Part shown: in pieces, positions 1 through 9,824 of the stretch
Position numbering within the stretch: position 1 is the stretch's first letter
Layout of the letters: the number at the start of each line of letters is the position of its first letter
Source of the DNA: Paenibacillus sp. JZ16
GTDB taxonomy: Bacteria > Bacillota > Bacilli > Paenibacillales > Paenibacillaceae
Assembly (NCBI RefSeq): GCF_015326965.1
Contig: NZ_CP017659.1
Coordinates: 3,370,001-3,434,000 of the forward strand
Length of the DNA stretch: 64,000 bases
Reading direction: 5' to 3'
Notes under the pieces: model-generated
Told to the model about the DNA's origin: nothing
What the model saw: the letters and a program-made list of their open reading frames with translations, nothing else
Database searches by the model: none
Made by a program: the position numbers and the translations under genes

Positions 1-2
1 TC

Positions 3-335
3 CGCACTTGGGGATTGCTGCTGACGATGCTGGGTATGGGCCTTATGGTGCTTGGTACAGCCGGAATCGTATTCTTCGGCCAAGCAGGCAAAATATTTGC
101 CGGAATCGGATTGGTGTTTGGCCTGATTATGATGCTGGGGAGTCTCGGCATTTACTTTTGGGCGGGTATGCTATCCACGAGTGCGGTCCAAATTCAGTGT
201 CCGGAATGCAATAAATTGACCAAGATGTTGGGTAAAACCGACCGCTGCATGTTCTGCCATACGATTTTGACACTGGATCCAAGTCAGGCCAACATCACAG
301 CAGAAGAGCTTGAAGCCCAGCAGACCAGATCCTAA
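3..335 (+). CDS. ygzB: YgzB family (DUF2614) zinc-ribbon membrane protein, 5' end outside window
   Basis: The reading frame is open from the first bases of the window, so the true start lies upstream. What remains shows two hydrophobic membrane segments (about residues 5-25 and 30-55 of the visible part), then a hydrophilic tail with two CxxC pairs (CPEC and CMFC) that look like a zinc ribbon. This order matches Bacillus subtilis YgzB, which is only slightly longer, so little is missing. The biochemical role of the family is not known. A strong hairpin terminator follows the stop codon. Confidence 0.85.
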   Translation, partial: RTWGLLLTMLGMGLMVLGTAGIVFFGQAGKIFAGIGLVFGLIMMLGSLGIYFWAGMLSTSAVQIQCPECNKLTKMLGKTDRCMFCHTILTLDPSQANITAEELEAQQTRS

Positions 336-395
336 AGTGATTTGCAGAAACTTGCTATCTCAATAGGATTTGCAACCTGTAAGACGATTAAACAT

Positions 396-434
396 AAAGA
401 ACCCGGTTATCCTCGTGATAACCGGGTTCTTTAT
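396..434 (+). terminator. Rho-independent terminator, probably bidirectional
   Basis: A 15-bp perfect inverted repeat (arms 396-410 and 418-432) with a 7-base loop lies between the convergent ygzB-like gene and the GH18 gene. A-rich and T-rich flanks suit both directions. Confidence 0.85.
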
Positions 435-463
435 TATGATATGAAAATAAGTCCTACTAATCT

Positions 464-2197
464 TTATTCATGTATCGTCTTCAGAACATGCCAGGTTTCC
501 GGAATGGCAAAACTTCGGTTCCACGAAGCAATGCCGCCAAGCTTCAGCTTTTTGGCCATATTCACTCGGGATTGCAGAGAAGTGCCGTCCTCCATCCATA
601 TTTTCTTGATGGATTCTCCCTCCGTGAATTGGACATAATTCTGTCCTGTACCGGCATCAAGCGTACCTTTCACCTTCTGTTCCTTAAGCAAGGCCTGCAG
701 CTTCTCCATGCCAATCGCTTTGGAGGACACCTTCGTCTCTCCCGCTTCGCTTGTTTCCGTCCAGACCCGTGTATATAGCGGTACGCCCAACACCAGCTTG
801 GATGACGGTACCGCGTCCTCTTCCATGATTCGCCTTACCGACTGCTCGGCCCATGGCAGCGAGGATACGGATCCCGCTTTCGGACTCGCGGCCCAGTGCT
901 CGTCATAAGCCATCACCATCATGTAATCAACCGTCTCTCCGAGTCGTTTCCGATCGAGAAAGAGCGACCACATCTCGCTGTTCGATTTTGGCGTAACATC
1001 AATGGAAACGATAAGCCCTCTGGCTTTGGCCAGCGGCTTCATCTCCCTCACGAACTGAACGACATTATCCTTATCTTTGGTATGAACATTTTCAAAGTCG
1101 ATATTGATTCCGTCGAGTTTATATTGTTTGGCATAAGCCAGCATCTGCTTGATAATATGCGATCTTCTATCAAAAGTAGACAGCGCCTCGGTTGTCATAT
1201 CCGGATCGAAGCTGTTGTCCATCAGACCCCAAACCTCCATGTTCCTGTTATGGGCCCAGCTTACATACTGCTTAACGGCTTTAGATTTGACCGTGCCTTC
1301 ACCATCCACAATGCTAAACCAGGTCGGGCTGACCACATTGACACCGGGCAGTTCGCCAATGCTATCCGTGCTTGGATTTTTGTTATAAACAGCTTCCCAT
1401 GCCAGATTGACCGACTTGTTCTTCCATTCCAGCTCTGCCCGCGAAGGAGTCTGCGCAAGCATCGGAATTTCCTTTACGTCCCCAAGTTTAACCTGCTCTT
1501 TAGGAACATATCCCGTATACCCGTTATCTGCCTGAACGAATAACCGCCCCTCTTCTTCAAGCCATACGCGAAGCCGCTCACCGGCCGGCATGTCCAATAC
1601 AATCGGAGACTTCTTCTCCCCGCTCTCACGTAGAGCCACGGTTTCCTCAGGATTACCGGGTGCTGCTTCGGCAAGCTGAATCGAATCCCCCGCACGCATC
1701 AGAATAATGGCGCCTGTCGCCGAGTCCTCGTGAACGCTCACGCCATAATGCTGTTTGAGCGGCTTAATCGGAACATAGGCAATGCCGTCAATCAGCTTAG
1801 GTGCGTAGGGAATGGTAACTCCCTTGCCATTCAGCTCGCCCTTCGTGCTCTCCATCTTCATGCGGAATACGGATTCCGAAGTCGTTACAAGGACGGATTC
1901 TGTTTCTTCCTCATAACGAATGTTGGCATCCACGCTCTCCTGAATAACCGTTATCGGCAGCAGCAGCTCTTCGCCGGAGCCCCGGGCAGGCTGTTCCTTT
2001 AGCTCTCCCTGAACAAAAATCGGCTTGTCCATTCCACGCCAATCCGGCACGGTATAGGTCTGGTTCGGAAATAATGTGGTGACAACCCACCAAGCGCCAG
2101 CCGCGACCAACAACAACCCCAGAAAGAAAGAGCCCCCTCTCGTGCGCCTCTTCTTTCCCCGATATCTTCTTCTTGCCAAACTACTCCCCCATTTCAC
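464..2197 (-). CDS. Glycoside hydrolase family 18 protein, membrane anchored
   Basis: 577 residues from a GTG codon. A very basic N-terminus (RRRYRGKKRR) is followed by one membrane segment (about 24-42), so the enzyme is probably anchored outside the cell. The middle (about 60-250) resembles copper-amine-oxidase-N-like and SH3 modules. The C-terminal half is a GH18 barrel with the catalytic motif DGINIDFE; E is the expected acid. Relatives such as YaaH cut N-acetylglucosamine polymers in spore or vegetative wall, so peptidoglycan hydrolysis is inferred. The GTG at 2197 has no good ribosome site, while an ATG at 2207 has AAGGAG at ideal spacing but is one base out of frame; see findings. Confidence 0.85.
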   Translation of the reverse strand: MKWGSSLARRRYRGKKRRTRGGSFFLGLLLVAAGAWWVVTTLFPNQTYTVPDWRGMDKPIFVQGELKEQPARGSGEELLLPITVIQESVDANIRYEEETESVLVTTSESVFRMKMESTKGELNGKGVTIPYAPKLIDGIAYVPIKPLKQHYGVSVHEDSATGAIILMRAGDSIQLAEAAPGNPEETVALRESGEKKSPIVLDMPAGERLRVWLEEEGRLFVQADNGYTGYVPKEQVKLGDVKEIPMLAQTPSRAELEWKNKSVNLAWEAVYNKNPSTDSIGELPGVNVVSPTWFSIVDGEGTVKSKAVKQYVSWAHNRNMEVWGLMDNSFDPDMTTEALSTFDRRSHIIKQMLAYAKQYKLDGINIDFENVHTKDKDNVVQFVREMKPLAKARGLIVSIDVTPKSNSEMWSLFLDRKRLGETVDYMMVMAYDEHWAASPKAGSVSSLPWAEQSVRRIMEEDAVPSSKLVLGVPLYTRVWTETSEAGETKVSSKAIGMEKLQALLKEQKVKGTLDAGTGQNYVQFTEGESIKKIWMEDGTSLQSRVNMAKKLKLGGIASWNRSFAIPETWHVLKTIHE

Positions 2198-2245
2198 TCT
2201 CGCTCATTACTAACTCCTTAACGCCAAATAGCGCCCTTAAAAATA

Positions 2246-2277
2246 AAAACGTGTGGAATGGTTCATTCCGCACGTTT
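2246..2277 (-). terminator. Terminator of perR
   Basis: A GTGTGGAAT/ATTCCGCAC inverted repeat with one G-T pair lies just after the perR stop. On the minus strand it is followed by TTTTTA. Confidence 0.7.
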
Positions 2278-2295
2278 ATTTATAACAACCGGCGT

Positions 2296-2715
2296 CTATT
2301 GGCAGGACTTGCAGAGCCCATACAGCTCCATTCGTAGTCCCTTTACTTCAAACCCGGTGCTTTTCTCCGCTTGTATTCCAACATCTTCAAGGGACGGATA
2401 GCTGAAATCTTCAATTTTACCGCAACTCTGGCATATGACATGATGATGGTCCGATACGTTAGCGTCGAAACGACTCGAGTTGTCCCCGTACGTCAACTCT
2501 CGCACCATGCCGGCTTCAATAAACATTTTTAGATTGTTGTATACTGTGGCTACGCTCATACTAGGAAAATTAGGTTCCAGAGCCCGATAAATATCATCCG
2601 CTGTCGGATGGCCCATAGATTCCACCAGATACGTTAAAATTGCATGACGTTGCGGCGTGATACGGACACCGGTCGTTTTCAGTTGTTCCAGCGCATGCTG
2701 TACGGAAGTTCCCAT
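2296..2715 (-). CDS. perR: Peroxide-sensing Fur-family repressor PerR
   Basis: 139 residues, close to B. subtilis PerR. The N-terminal winged helix contains GVRITPQRHAIL and SVATVYNNL. The regulatory metal ligands of PerR are all present with one residue offset: H36, D84, H90, H92 and D103. The aspartate at the last position separates PerR from Fur and Zur in this family. The structural zinc site is C95xxC98 and C135xxC138; the protein ends one residue after the last cysteine, a shorter tail than in B. subtilis. By family knowledge it represses peroxide defence genes and is inactivated by iron-catalysed histidine oxidation. It is followed by its own terminator. I did not find a convincing Per box upstream. 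Confidence 0.95.
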   Translation of the reverse strand: MGTSVQHALEQLKTTGVRITPQRHAILTYLVESMGHPTADDIYRALEPNFPSMSVATVYNNLKMFIEAGMVRELTYGDNSSRFDANVSDHHHVICQSCGKIEDFSYPSLEDVGIQAEKSTGFEVKGLRMELYGLCKSCQ

Positions 2716-2803
2716 GGTTGCCCACCGCCTTCAAGTTTTAACTGGGTGTTACAAAACTTATATCGTTCTTAGCCTTCATTGTACGGCGTTTCTTGGATTG
2801 TTG

Positions 2804-4123
2804 TCAATCCGGGAGAGGCGTCCACCCCCCGCTGTTCCGGCCTTCCTCCTGTTCCGGATAGCTTCGGTAAATGTTCAGATTGCTGTTTCCCTCTATATGA
2901 ATGGAATGTTCGCCTGTACCGGATTCGCCGGAAATGGTTTTCTGTTCAATCAGAAGATTGGGCAGCGTCGTCAGAATGCTGCCGTAGCTAATCGTCCCTT
3001 CAAGCTTGTAATCACCCTCGAGCGGAACGTGAAGATTCATCTCTCCAACCGCACTATACACATTCCAATCGCCACCAATACGGGTTGAACGTATAGCCAC
3101 TCCACCATTGAGGGATTCAGCGCTTAATTGCGACTCTACCCCGCTGATCAGAATGTTGCCGTTTCTCGTCTGAACCCGGATATGATCGGTCGTTCGCTTT
3201 ACCGTCATATTCCCCACTTGCGTGGTCAAATCCGTTTCGCCCGTAATGTCGACAGCCAGCATATTCCCCCGGTTAGTGGACATTTTAATATGACCGGTAA
3301 CGCCGCGCGCCGTAATATCGCCATTTAAGGTCTTGCCCGTAACATTTCCATAAATCCGATCCATCGTAATCGGTCCATTACCGCTCTCCAGCAAAATATT
3401 CTCAATCGCTTCCACGCGGTTTAAGGTTATGGCTCCGTTCATCGTCCGTATCTCAAAATTGAATCGTCGATCATCCGGAACCGCGATGTTCACATTCATA
3501 CGGGGCTGCCGTTTGCCCGATTCTCCATAGGCCTTCCCCTTGGACCGAATCGTAATCGTCTTGCCTTCCCCCACTTCGATCGTCGACTGCTCGGCGATCG
3601 CTTCGGCTAAACCGGGCTGCTCCTGATCGACCCATACTTCCGTCTCCACCTTGATATCGTCTACATCCTGCCTTGTGATGGAGATGTCCCCGTTTAAGTG
3701 ATCGACGATGATTTTCTCGGTTTCAAGCTCAACGGGAATCTCCAATATCGGCTTCTCGAACCGGTTACCTTCAGCTTCGCTGTAATCCACTCCCGCTGCC
3801 GTCAAATTCAGGCTCACCCGATTCCAGAGATGGAGAAAATGCTCCTGCTGGGAAATGACGAATACGGAGGCCGTAACAGCCACTGCCAGCAGAATCCCCC
3901 TCAAGTCAGGCCGAAACCGAAATTCTTTGCGTCTGCCCAAGAGACGCGACAGCGTGTACCTGACTATATATTCAACGCCGAACAGGATAAACAACAGCGG
4001 CCACCAGCGCTGGAGCATAAATATATAATCCGTGCCTCTCCACTCGTCCAACAGCAATAATATGCCCGTGCATACAAGCAGCAAGGCGGCTGTATATCGT
4101 CCCACTCTAATTTTATGTTTCAT
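2804..4123 (-). CDS. DUF4097 family membrane protein with beta-repeat domain
   Basis: 439 residues from the ATG at 4123, chosen because GGGGAGGAG precedes it; an upstream in-frame GTG at 4150 lacks this. Two N-terminal membrane hairpins (residues about 10-60, LiaF/DUF5668-like) and a third segment near 80-95 are followed by a long extracytoplasmic region of repeating short beta strands rich in G-D/N-I turns, as in DUF4097 proteins (putative adhesin-like fold). Some relatives act in cell-envelope stress signalling next to LiaRS-type systems, but no kinase is adjacent here. It lies 43 bases after the next gene in the same direction and is probably co-transcribed with it. Function unknown. Confidence 0.75.
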   Translation of the reverse strand: MKHKIRVGRYTAALLLVCTGILLLLDEWRGTDYIFMLQRWWPLLFILFGVEYIVRYTLSRLLGRRKEFRFRPDLRGILLAVAVTASVFVISQQEHFLHLWNRVSLNLTAAGVDYSEAEGNRFEKPILEIPVELETEKIIVDHLNGDISITRQDVDDIKVETEVWVDQEQPGLAEAIAEQSTIEVGEGKTITIRSKGKAYGESGKRQPRMNVNIAVPDDRRFNFEIRTMNGAITLNRVEAIENILLESGNGPITMDRIYGNVTGKTLNGDITARGVTGHIKMSTNRGNMLAVDITGETDLTTQVGNMTVKRTTDHIRVQTRNGNILISGVESQLSAESLNGGVAIRSTRIGGDWNVYSAVGEMNLHVPLEGDYKLEGTISYGSILTTLPNLLIEQKTISGESGTGEHSIHIEGNSNLNIYRSYPEQEEGRNSGGWTPLPD

Positions 4124-4166
4124 CCGTCTCCTCCCCTCATCGGTTATCACCGTACCACTGTATGCG

Positions 4167-4778
4167 TTACAAGGATTTGCCCTTGTCTCTTCGGTGGCGG
4201 AGAGCTTCCCGGATCCCCGCCCATATCCCGATAACGATCAGCATGATAGCAGAGGCTTCCGCACCATAATCTCGGATTCCTGCCTGCAGCCAAGGCGGCT
4301 TCTGGTGAAACAAAATGAGCAGCGTCCCGGTAACAACCAACATGAGGCCAAAAGCGATTCCCCGCTCACCCCGGAACGGATGATTCCGTCCTGATCCGTC
4401 CTCGGAAGCAGCAGCCGCTGCCTCACCGCGTCTTTTTCGGGAAATAATATATTCCGCTGCCTGCAGCACGTCATACACGTTATAAAAATACCCCACCGGT
4501 ATCAGAAGACCCAGAACGACAAGCAGCGGTACATTGATCTGCATTCCAATGGAAGAAAAATATAAAAGCGCCGATATGTCCAGCAGCAGCAACATTATAA
4601 ATGTTATCCCCTTACGGTACATACCGAGGTACACATGACCCAGACCCGGAATGAGAGCGGCTAATAGAAGTGCATATAATTTCCGCTTTTTTCGCTGCAG
4701 CCCCGGGTGTCGCTTAACCTGGACCTGATGCCGTTTCTTCTTGCTGACTTGGGTTTGTGGTTCGGGTGTTAAATTCAT
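4167..4778 (-). CDS. Conserved multi-pass membrane protein
   Basis: 203 residues. The start is set at the ATG at 4778 because GGAGGCGAGAAGG lies just in front; a longer frame upstream has no ribosome site. The first 35 residues are strongly basic (KKKRHQVQVKRHPGLQRKKRK), followed by four or five membrane segments, with another basic cytoplasmic stretch (RKRRGE) between the third and fourth. The opening PGLGHVYLG resembles TM2-domain and DUF5683-like small membrane proteins. It precedes the DUF4097 gene by 43 bases, so the two probably form one envelope-related unit. No enzymatic motif is visible. Confidence 0.7.
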   Translation of the reverse strand: MNLTPEPQTQVSKKKRHQVQVKRHPGLQRKKRKLYALLLAALIPGLGHVYLGMYRKGITFIMLLLLDISALLYFSSIGMQINVPLLVVLGLLIPVGYFYNVYDVLQAAEYIISRKRRGEAAAAASEDGSGRNHPFRGERGIAFGLMLVVTGTLLILFHQKPPWLQAGIRDYGAEASAIMLIVIGIWAGIREALRHRRDKGKSL

Positions 4779-4913
4779 AACCTTCTCGCCTCCTTCCAAA
4801 CATCCTGGGACAGGCGCTGTTTTACGATGTTTTTCTTTGATAGTACCCCAACAAGGAGCTGAAGTAACTGGCAAAAAACTGGATAGACCGTCCGCAGAAA
4901 GCTGGCAAACCTA

Positions 4914-4953
4914 CAAAAAAACGGCACCGCCGGTGGCTCAGCAGTAGCCGTTT
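4914..4953 (-). terminator. Terminator of the mgtC-like gene
   Basis: AAACGGC/GCCGTTT arms with a GC-rich loop end in a run of seven T on the minus strand, about 20 bases after the mgtC-like stop. Confidence 0.6.
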
Positions 4954-4972
4954 GTTATGCTTCATTCCTATC

Positions 4973-5686
4973 CTATTCAGCCGTTACCATCGTTACATGG
5001 CCGATTCCCCGCAACTGCCGGGTGATCTCCATCGGTTCGAATTTGCGATCGGTCAAGACCTGCAGCGAGATTTCGAGCCCTAATACCGCAGGCTGCAGCT
5101 CCCCGTATGCCGCACCGCTTCGTTCGTTAACGATAAGCTTCTTGATCACGAATTCCTGTTCCTCCAGAACAGCGGATATGTCATCCAAAATATTCGGCGT
5201 ATTTGCTGCGTGGACAGTAATCAGATGCAGTTTGCTGCCGCGGATGTAACGCTGCTCCAGCTTATTGAAGACAACCAGATTAAGAAGAATTAGCACCGTC
5301 GATACGATCGAGGCAAAATAAAAACCGGCCCCAATCGCTAACCCCACGGCCCCCACAACCCAGATGGACGCAGCAGTGGTTAGTCCGGTAATGGATTTTC
5401 CTGTAAACAGAATGGTACCGGCACCCAAGAAACCGATCCCTGTAATGACGGCCGTTGCCAAGCGCGCTGGATCAATCCGAACGTTAATCTCGTCTACAAA
5501 ATCGGAGAAACCGTAAATGGATAACAGCATAATAAGCGTAGAACCCAAACATACCAATATATGCGTGCGCAGTCCTGCAGCATGGTTCGAACGTTCCCGT
5601 TCAAAACCGATCAAGCCGCCAAGCAGCATAGCCAGCAGCAATCTTAATAAAATGGATACATTATCTATCACCCAAGGATTATTCAA
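4973..5686 (-). CDS. MgtC/SapB family membrane protein
   Basis: 237 residues from a TTG start with GGGGAG upstream. Four membrane segments contain the family hallmarks LLAMLLGGLIGFERER, GLRTHILVCLGS and GIGFLGAGTI. The C-terminal 75 residues form a soluble ACT-like domain, as in the longer MgtC proteins. In other bacteria MgtC-type proteins are linked to survival at low magnesium or to inhibition of the F-type ATPase, rather than to direct Mg transport. The gene has its own terminator and stands alone, so the local context adds nothing on substrate. Confidence 0.85.
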   Translation of the reverse strand: MNNPWVIDNVSILLRLLLAMLLGGLIGFERERSNHAAGLRTHILVCLGSTLIMLLSIYGFSDFVDEINVRIDPARLATAVITGIGFLGAGTILFTGKSITGLTTAASIWVVGAVGLAIGAGFYFASIVSTVLILLNLVVFNKLEQRYIRGSKLHLITVHAANTPNILDDISAVLEEQEFVIKKLIVNERSGAAYGELQPAVLGLEISLQVLTDRKFEPMEITRQLRGIGHVTMVTAE

Positions 5687-5735
5687 AAGAACGATACTCC
5701 CCTCACGTCTGCTTCAGTCGCTTATGCTTTATCAT

Positions 5736-6194
5736 TCATTGTATATGAAGATGGAACTCGGTCAATTCCACACCCGGAGCAACCTCAAAAGCGTGATTTT
5801 TAACAAACCCGAATTTCTCATACAAGGTTACCGCAGGCGTATTGCGCGTCCCTGTTGAGACCACGAACATGGGCGCCTCCTTATAGGATTCCAACACGTG
5901 GCGAATTAATGTCCCCGCGATCCCTTTGCGAAAATGACCCGGATGGACCATCATTCGTGATATGGTGACCTGCTCCTGTTCCGGCTCGACTGCGATTGCT
6001 CCGATAAGATCTCCTTCTTCATTAATATAACCAAAAAAGGTTTCCCCGCTCGAACGGATCGTATCGAAGGTATCCTGCAGCGGAGGGATTTCCGAGAATC
6101 CGATTAATTCAGCTTCCAAAGGGTACGCCATGTGCTGCAGACTCCATATCTGCTGGACGGTATCCCTATCCTCCAAAGATAATGCTCTTATCAT
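5736..6194 (-). CDS. GNAT family N-acetyltransferase
   Basis: 152 residues, a single GNAT domain. Motif A is visible as ISRMMVHPGHFRKGIAGTLI (the acetyl-CoA pyrophosphate loop is R-K-G-I-A-G), followed by motif B, STGTRNTPAVTLYEKFGF. AGGGGATG sits just before the ATG. The acceptor substrate cannot be told from the sequence; RimI-like protein acetylation or small-amine acetylation are both possible. It is transcribed in the same direction as gatB but separated from it by a terminator and a dispersed repeat. Confidence 0.8.
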   Translation of the reverse strand: MIRALSLEDRDTVQQIWSLQHMAYPLEAELIGFSEIPPLQDTFDTIRSSGETFFGYINEEGDLIGAIAVEPEQEQVTISRMMVHPGHFRKGIAGTLIRHVLESYKEAPMFVVSTGTRNTPAVTLYEKFGFVKNHAFEVAPGVELTEFHLHIQ

Positions 6195-6230
6195 ATATTC
6201 ATCCCCTGACCAAGTTATTATAAGAAAAGC

Positions 6231-6340
6231 GTCTATCGACGTGCTCTCAAAAGAAGAAAGACCGCGTTTAGCGGTAGTTTTTCTTGCGATATCAGGCAGC
6301 AGACCCTCCGAAAGTTTATACTTTCCGATATCTTAAAAAG
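6231..6340 (-). repeat. Dispersed intergenic repeat, copy A
   Basis: About 110 bases that align, in opposite orientation, to 10229-10339. Read on the minus strand: a run of T, a stem closed by GATATC/GATATC around a GAAAGTATAAACTTTC palindrome, then CGCAAGAAAAACT, a small hairpin ACCGC-TAAAC-GCGGT, a CTTTCTTC tract and ACGTCGAT. No open reading frame is carried. It abuts the gatB terminator. Confidence 0.7.
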
Positions 6341-6369
6341 GAACTTGCCCCTGATGCGGGGCAAGCTCC
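6335..6369 (-). terminator. Terminator of gatCAB
   Basis: GGAGCTTGCCCC/GGGGCAAGTTCC arms with a short loop, followed on the minus strand by TTTTTAA, 45 bases after the gatB stop. Confidence 0.85.
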
Positions 6370-6414
6370 CATTACCTAAAAAACAATTCGAAGAACATGA
6401 CGGATACACGTTGA

Positions 6415-7854
6415 TTATCCGTTCAGCACCTCAACCAGCAGTTTGTTGGCCAGCGCAGGATTGGCTTTTCCCTTGCTCTCTTTCATCACTTGACCCACCA
6501 GGAAGCCGATCGCTTTCTGTTTACCTGCTTTGTAGTCCTCCACGGATTGCGGATTGTTTGCAACCACCTGCTCGACAATGCTCTTGATCGCACCTTCATC
6601 GCTGATTTGGACAAGGCCCTTCTCCTCAACGATTTGCGCAGGTAGCTTGCCGCTCTCCAGCATCTCTTTGAAGACGGTTTTGGCGATTTTGCTGCTGATG
6701 GTTCCCTTCTCGATCAATCCGATCATCTCGCCCAGGCCCTGGCCCGTGATCTTCACTTCAGACAGCTCCAGATTGTTCGAATTCAAATAACCCAGCAAAT
6801 CTCCCATGATCCAGTTCGATACGGATTTAGCATCCTTCGTATAGTTCAAGCTGTCCTCGAAGAAGTCGGCGAGCAGCTTGGACGACGTGATGACCGCGGC
6901 ATCATAATCCGGCAATCCATACTCCGATGCATAACGTGCCTTACGGGCATCCGGAAGCTCCGGAATCGTCGCACGAACGGCCTCTTTCCACTCTTCGCTA
7001 ATATGCACCGATACCAGATCCGGGTCCGGGAAATAACGGTAGTCGTGCGCCTGCTCCTTCCCGCGCATGGAGAAGGTTTTTGCCTGCGCTTCGTCCCAGC
7101 GGCGGGTTTCCTGTACGATCACGCCGCCCTCATCGAGAATTTCCGTTTGCCGGTACTGCTCATATTCCAAGCCGCGCTGTACGCCGCGGAAGGAGTTCAT
7201 ATTCTTCAGCTCGGCCTTCGTGCCGAGTTCCTTCTGTCCCCATGGACGAAGACTGATGTTAGCGTCGCAGCGAAGCGACCCTTCTTCCATCTTCACGTCC
7301 GATACGTCGCAGTATTGCATAATCGCACGCATTTTCTCCAGATAAGCTTTGGCTTCCTCCGGCGTTGAGATCTCAGGCTCAGACACGATCTCAACCAGCG
7401 GCGTTCCTACGCGGTTAAAGTCAACCAGCGAGGCATAACCGCCATCCACGTGCGTGAGTTTACCTGCATCCTCCTCCAGATGAAGCCGGGTAATCCCGAT
7501 TCGCTTCGTCTTTCCGTCCACCTCAATATCGATCCAGCCGTTCTCACCGATCGGCTGATCGTACTGGGAAATCTGGTATGCTTTCGGGGAATCCGGGTAG
7601 AAGTAATTCTTGCGGTCAAATTTGCTGACATCGCCGATGGTGCAGTTCAGCGCCATCGCAGCCTTCATGGCATATTCCACAGCCTGGCGGTTTAATACGG
7701 GCAGCACGCCGGGATGGCCAAGACAGATGGGACATGTATGTGTGTTCGGCGGGGCTCCAAACGCAGTGGAGCAGCCGCAAAATATTTTGGAATTCGTATG
7801 CAGCTCTACGTGCACTTCCAATCCGATAACCGTTTCATATTTTGATGTAGACAT
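6415..7854 (-). CDS. gatB: Asp-tRNA(Asn)/Glu-tRNA(Gln) amidotransferase subunit B
   Basis: 479 residues, full length for GatB. The N-terminal cradle domain carries the family signature ([45 protein letters not shown] [16 protein letters not shown], [17 protein letters not shown] segment). The zinc cysteines C28xC30 and C42xxC45 region are present, and the C-terminal YqeY-like tRNA-binding tail ends in NPALANKLL. The complex converts misacylated Glu-tRNA(Gln) and Asp-tRNA(Asn) using glutamine-derived ammonia; GatB binds tRNA and phosphorylates the acyl group. It is the last gene of gatCAB, 30 bases after gatA, with GGAGG before its ATG. Confidence 0.97.
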   Translation of the reverse strand: MSTSKYETVIGLEVHVELHTNSKIFCGCSTAFGAPPNTHTCPICLGHPGVLPVLNRQAVEYAMKAAMALNCTIGDVSKFDRKNYFYPDSPKAYQISQYDQPIGENGWIDIEVDGKTKRIGITRLHLEEDAGKLTHVDGGYASLVDFNRVGTPLVEIVSEPEISTPEEAKAYLEKMRAIMQYCDVSDVKMEEGSLRCDANISLRPWGQKELGTKAELKNMNSFRGVQRGLEYEQYRQTEILDEGGVIVQETRRWDEAQAKTFSMRGKEQAHDYRYFPDPDLVSVHISEEWKEAVRATIPELPDARKARYASEYGLPDYDAAVITSSKLLADFFEDSLNYTKDAKSVSNWIMGDLLGYLNSNNLELSEVKITGQGLGEMIGLIEKGTISSKIAKTVFKEMLESGKLPAQIVEEKGLVQISDEGAIKSIVEQVVANNPQSVEDYKAGKQKAIGFLVGQVMKESKGKANPALANKLLVEVLNG

Positions 7855-7884
7855 CGATTGTTTCCCTCCTTCTCTGCCGCCGGT

Positions 7885-9342
7885 TTACAGTTCAGGCCGC
7901 CGTTTGTGGTGTTCAGTATTTTGCTCATAGGCATGCGCGACGCGCAGTACGGTCGACTCATCAAAGGCTTTGCCGATGATTTGCATACCTACAGGCAGTC
8001 CGTCCGCGAATCCGCAAGGAATACTGACTGCCGGCACACCTGCCAAGCTGACAGGAATCGTCAGGATATCATTCAAATACATCGTCAGCGGATCGTCGAC
8101 CTGAGCTCCGAGCTTGAAAGCCGTAGTCGGAGCTGTAGGTCCGATGATGACATCATATTGCTCGAATACTTTATCGAAGTCCTGCTTGATAAGTGTACGG
8201 GCTTTCTGTGCCTTCAAATAATAGGCGTCGTAATAACCCGAGCTAAGCGCATAGGTACCCAGCATGATGCGGCGTTTCACCTCATCGCCGAAGCCTTGGC
8301 TGCGGGACTCATGATACAAGTCGATCAGGCTGCCTGCATTGTCGGAACGAACGCCATAGCGCACGCCGTCAAAGCGGGCCAGGTTCGACGAGGCTTCCGA
8401 AGAAGCGAGCAAATAATATGTTGCTACCGCATAGTCGGTATGCGGGAGGGAAACTTCATCCCAGGTAGCGCCCATCGCTTCGAGCACCTTCAGTGCGTTC
8501 AGGACAGTTTCCTTCACTTCAGCGTCAACGCCCTCGCCCAGGTATTCCTTAGGCACAGCAATGCGAAGACCGGTAACGTCTCCGGATAATGCGCTCAGAT
8601 AGTCGGGCACGTCCACTTTGGCAGATGTCGAATCCATCGGATCGTAACCGGCAATGGCTTGCAGGACATAAGCGGAATCTTCCACATTTTTCGTCAAAGG
8701 CCCGATCTGATCCAGCGATGATGCAAAGGCAACAAGGCCGAAACGGGATACGAGGCCATAGGTTGGCTTCAGTCCCACGACACCGCAATAAGAGGCAGGC
8801 TGCCTGATGGAGCCGCCTGTATCCGACCCCAACGCAAAGTAGGCTTCACCTGCAGCTACGGCCGCAGCCGAGCCGCCGCTTGACCCGCCGGGTACCCGCT
8901 CTAAATCCCATGGGTTGCGCACGGGATAGAAGCTGGAATTCTCATTGGAGCCTCCCATTGCAAACTCGTCCATGTTCAGCTTGCCGATTGTCACCGTATC
9001 CGCTGCACGCAATTTACCGACAACCGTTGCATCATAAACCGGCGTGAAATTGGACAAAAACTGACTAGCGCATGTGGTGCGAAGTCCTTCTGTCACGATA
9101 TTATCCTTGATTCCGACAGGAAGCCCGAACAACAGTCCACGCGTTCCCTCTGAAGCCAGCCTCTCATCCAAAGCCTTGGCGGATGAACGAGCGCCTTCTT
9201 CGTCCAAAGTAATAAATGCCTTCACCCGATCCTCACGTTCGGAAATACGGGTAAAAGCTTGGTCAACCAGATCGGTTACGGAAAGCTCCTTATTCTGCAG
9301 CTTATTATGTATCTCCGTTAACTTGTAATCAAACAGACTCAA
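7885..9342 (-). CDS. gatA: Asp-tRNA(Asn)/Glu-tRNA(Gln) amidotransferase subunit A
   Basis: 485 residues, a normal GatA length, from a TTG start preceded by GGGAGGA. It is an amidase-signature enzyme: the catalytic Lys (GIKDNI), the cis-Ser ([14 protein letters not shown]) and the nucleophile Ser ([16 protein letters not shown]) are all in place. GatA releases ammonia from glutamine and channels it to GatB. It sits between gatC (20 bases upstream) and gatB (30 bases downstream). Confidence 0.97.
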   Translation of the reverse strand: MSLFDYKLTEIHNKLQNKELSVTDLVDQAFTRISEREDRVKAFITLDEEGARSSAKALDERLASEGTRGLLFGLPVGIKDNIVTEGLRTTCASQFLSNFTPVYDATVVGKLRAADTVTIGKLNMDEFAMGGSNENSSFYPVRNPWDLERVPGGSSGGSAAAVAAGEAYFALGSDTGGSIRQPASYCGVVGLKPTYGLVSRFGLVAFASSLDQIGPLTKNVEDSAYVLQAIAGYDPMDSTSAKVDVPDYLSALSGDVTGLRIAVPKEYLGEGVDAEVKETVLNALKVLEAMGATWDEVSLPHTDYAVATYYLLASSEASSNLARFDGVRYGVRSDNAGSLIDLYHESRSQGFGDEVKRRIMLGTYALSSGYYDAYYLKAQKARTLIKQDFDKVFEQYDVIIGPTAPTTAFKLGAQVDDPLTMYLNDILTIPVSLAGVPAVSIPCGFADGLPVGMQIIGKAFDESTVLRVAHAYEQNTEHHKRRPEL

Positions 9343-9362
9343 GTGTGTATCCTCCCTTCAGG

Positions 9363-9650
9363 CTATTCCAAAACAGCAGGTACTTTAATTTGATCGTCTT
9401 CTTCATCCGGTGCGTTAAGCAGCACCTTCTCAATAGGTAAACTCTCGCGCACCTCGTCTTCTCTCATGACATTGCTGAGATGAAGCACGTGTGTAGTCGG
9501 CTCAACACCTTCTGTATCCAATTCATTTAACTTCTCGGCATATTGTAAAATCGCATTCAGTTGGCCGGTAAACATCTGCTCTTCTTCAGGCGTCAAATTC
9601 AAACGGGCCAACTTCGCTACATGCTGAACATCCTTATCGGTAATGCTCAT
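9363..9650 (-). CDS. gatC: Asp-tRNA(Asn)/Glu-tRNA(Gln) amidotransferase subunit C
   Basis: 95 residues, typical of GatC. The opening [16 protein letters not shown] and the closing [18 protein letters not shown] tail (VPAVLE) are family features; the protein wraps around the GatA-GatB interface and stabilises the complex. GGAGGATG precedes the ATG. First gene of the gatCAB operon, with about 145 bases of non-coding sequence before it. Confidence 0.95.
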   Translation of the reverse strand: MSITDKDVQHVAKLARLNLTPEEEQMFTGQLNAILQYAEKLNELDTEGVEPTTHVLHLSNVMREDEVRESLPIEKVLLNAPDEEDDQIKVPAVLE

Positions 9651-9795
9651 GGCTTTGCATCCTCCTTCATGCCCCTATCCAGTTAAAGGGGTAAAGTCTG
9701 TCACGACAACTTTTCTCATTATATTGTAGAAGCATGCAAGATTCAATCCAAACAGCTTGAAGCTTGCTGCTTCGAAGTTACTTTTCCATTCCATC

Positions 9796-9823
9796 AAAAA
9801 AAGAGTCGGCCTCAGCCGACTCT
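9796..9823 (-). terminator. Terminator of the 126-residue unknown gene
   Basis: AGAGTCGGC/GCCGACTCT, 9-bp perfect stem with a 4-base loop, followed on the minus strand by seven T. It begins two bases after the stop codon. Confidence 0.9.
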
Positions 9824-9824
9824 T

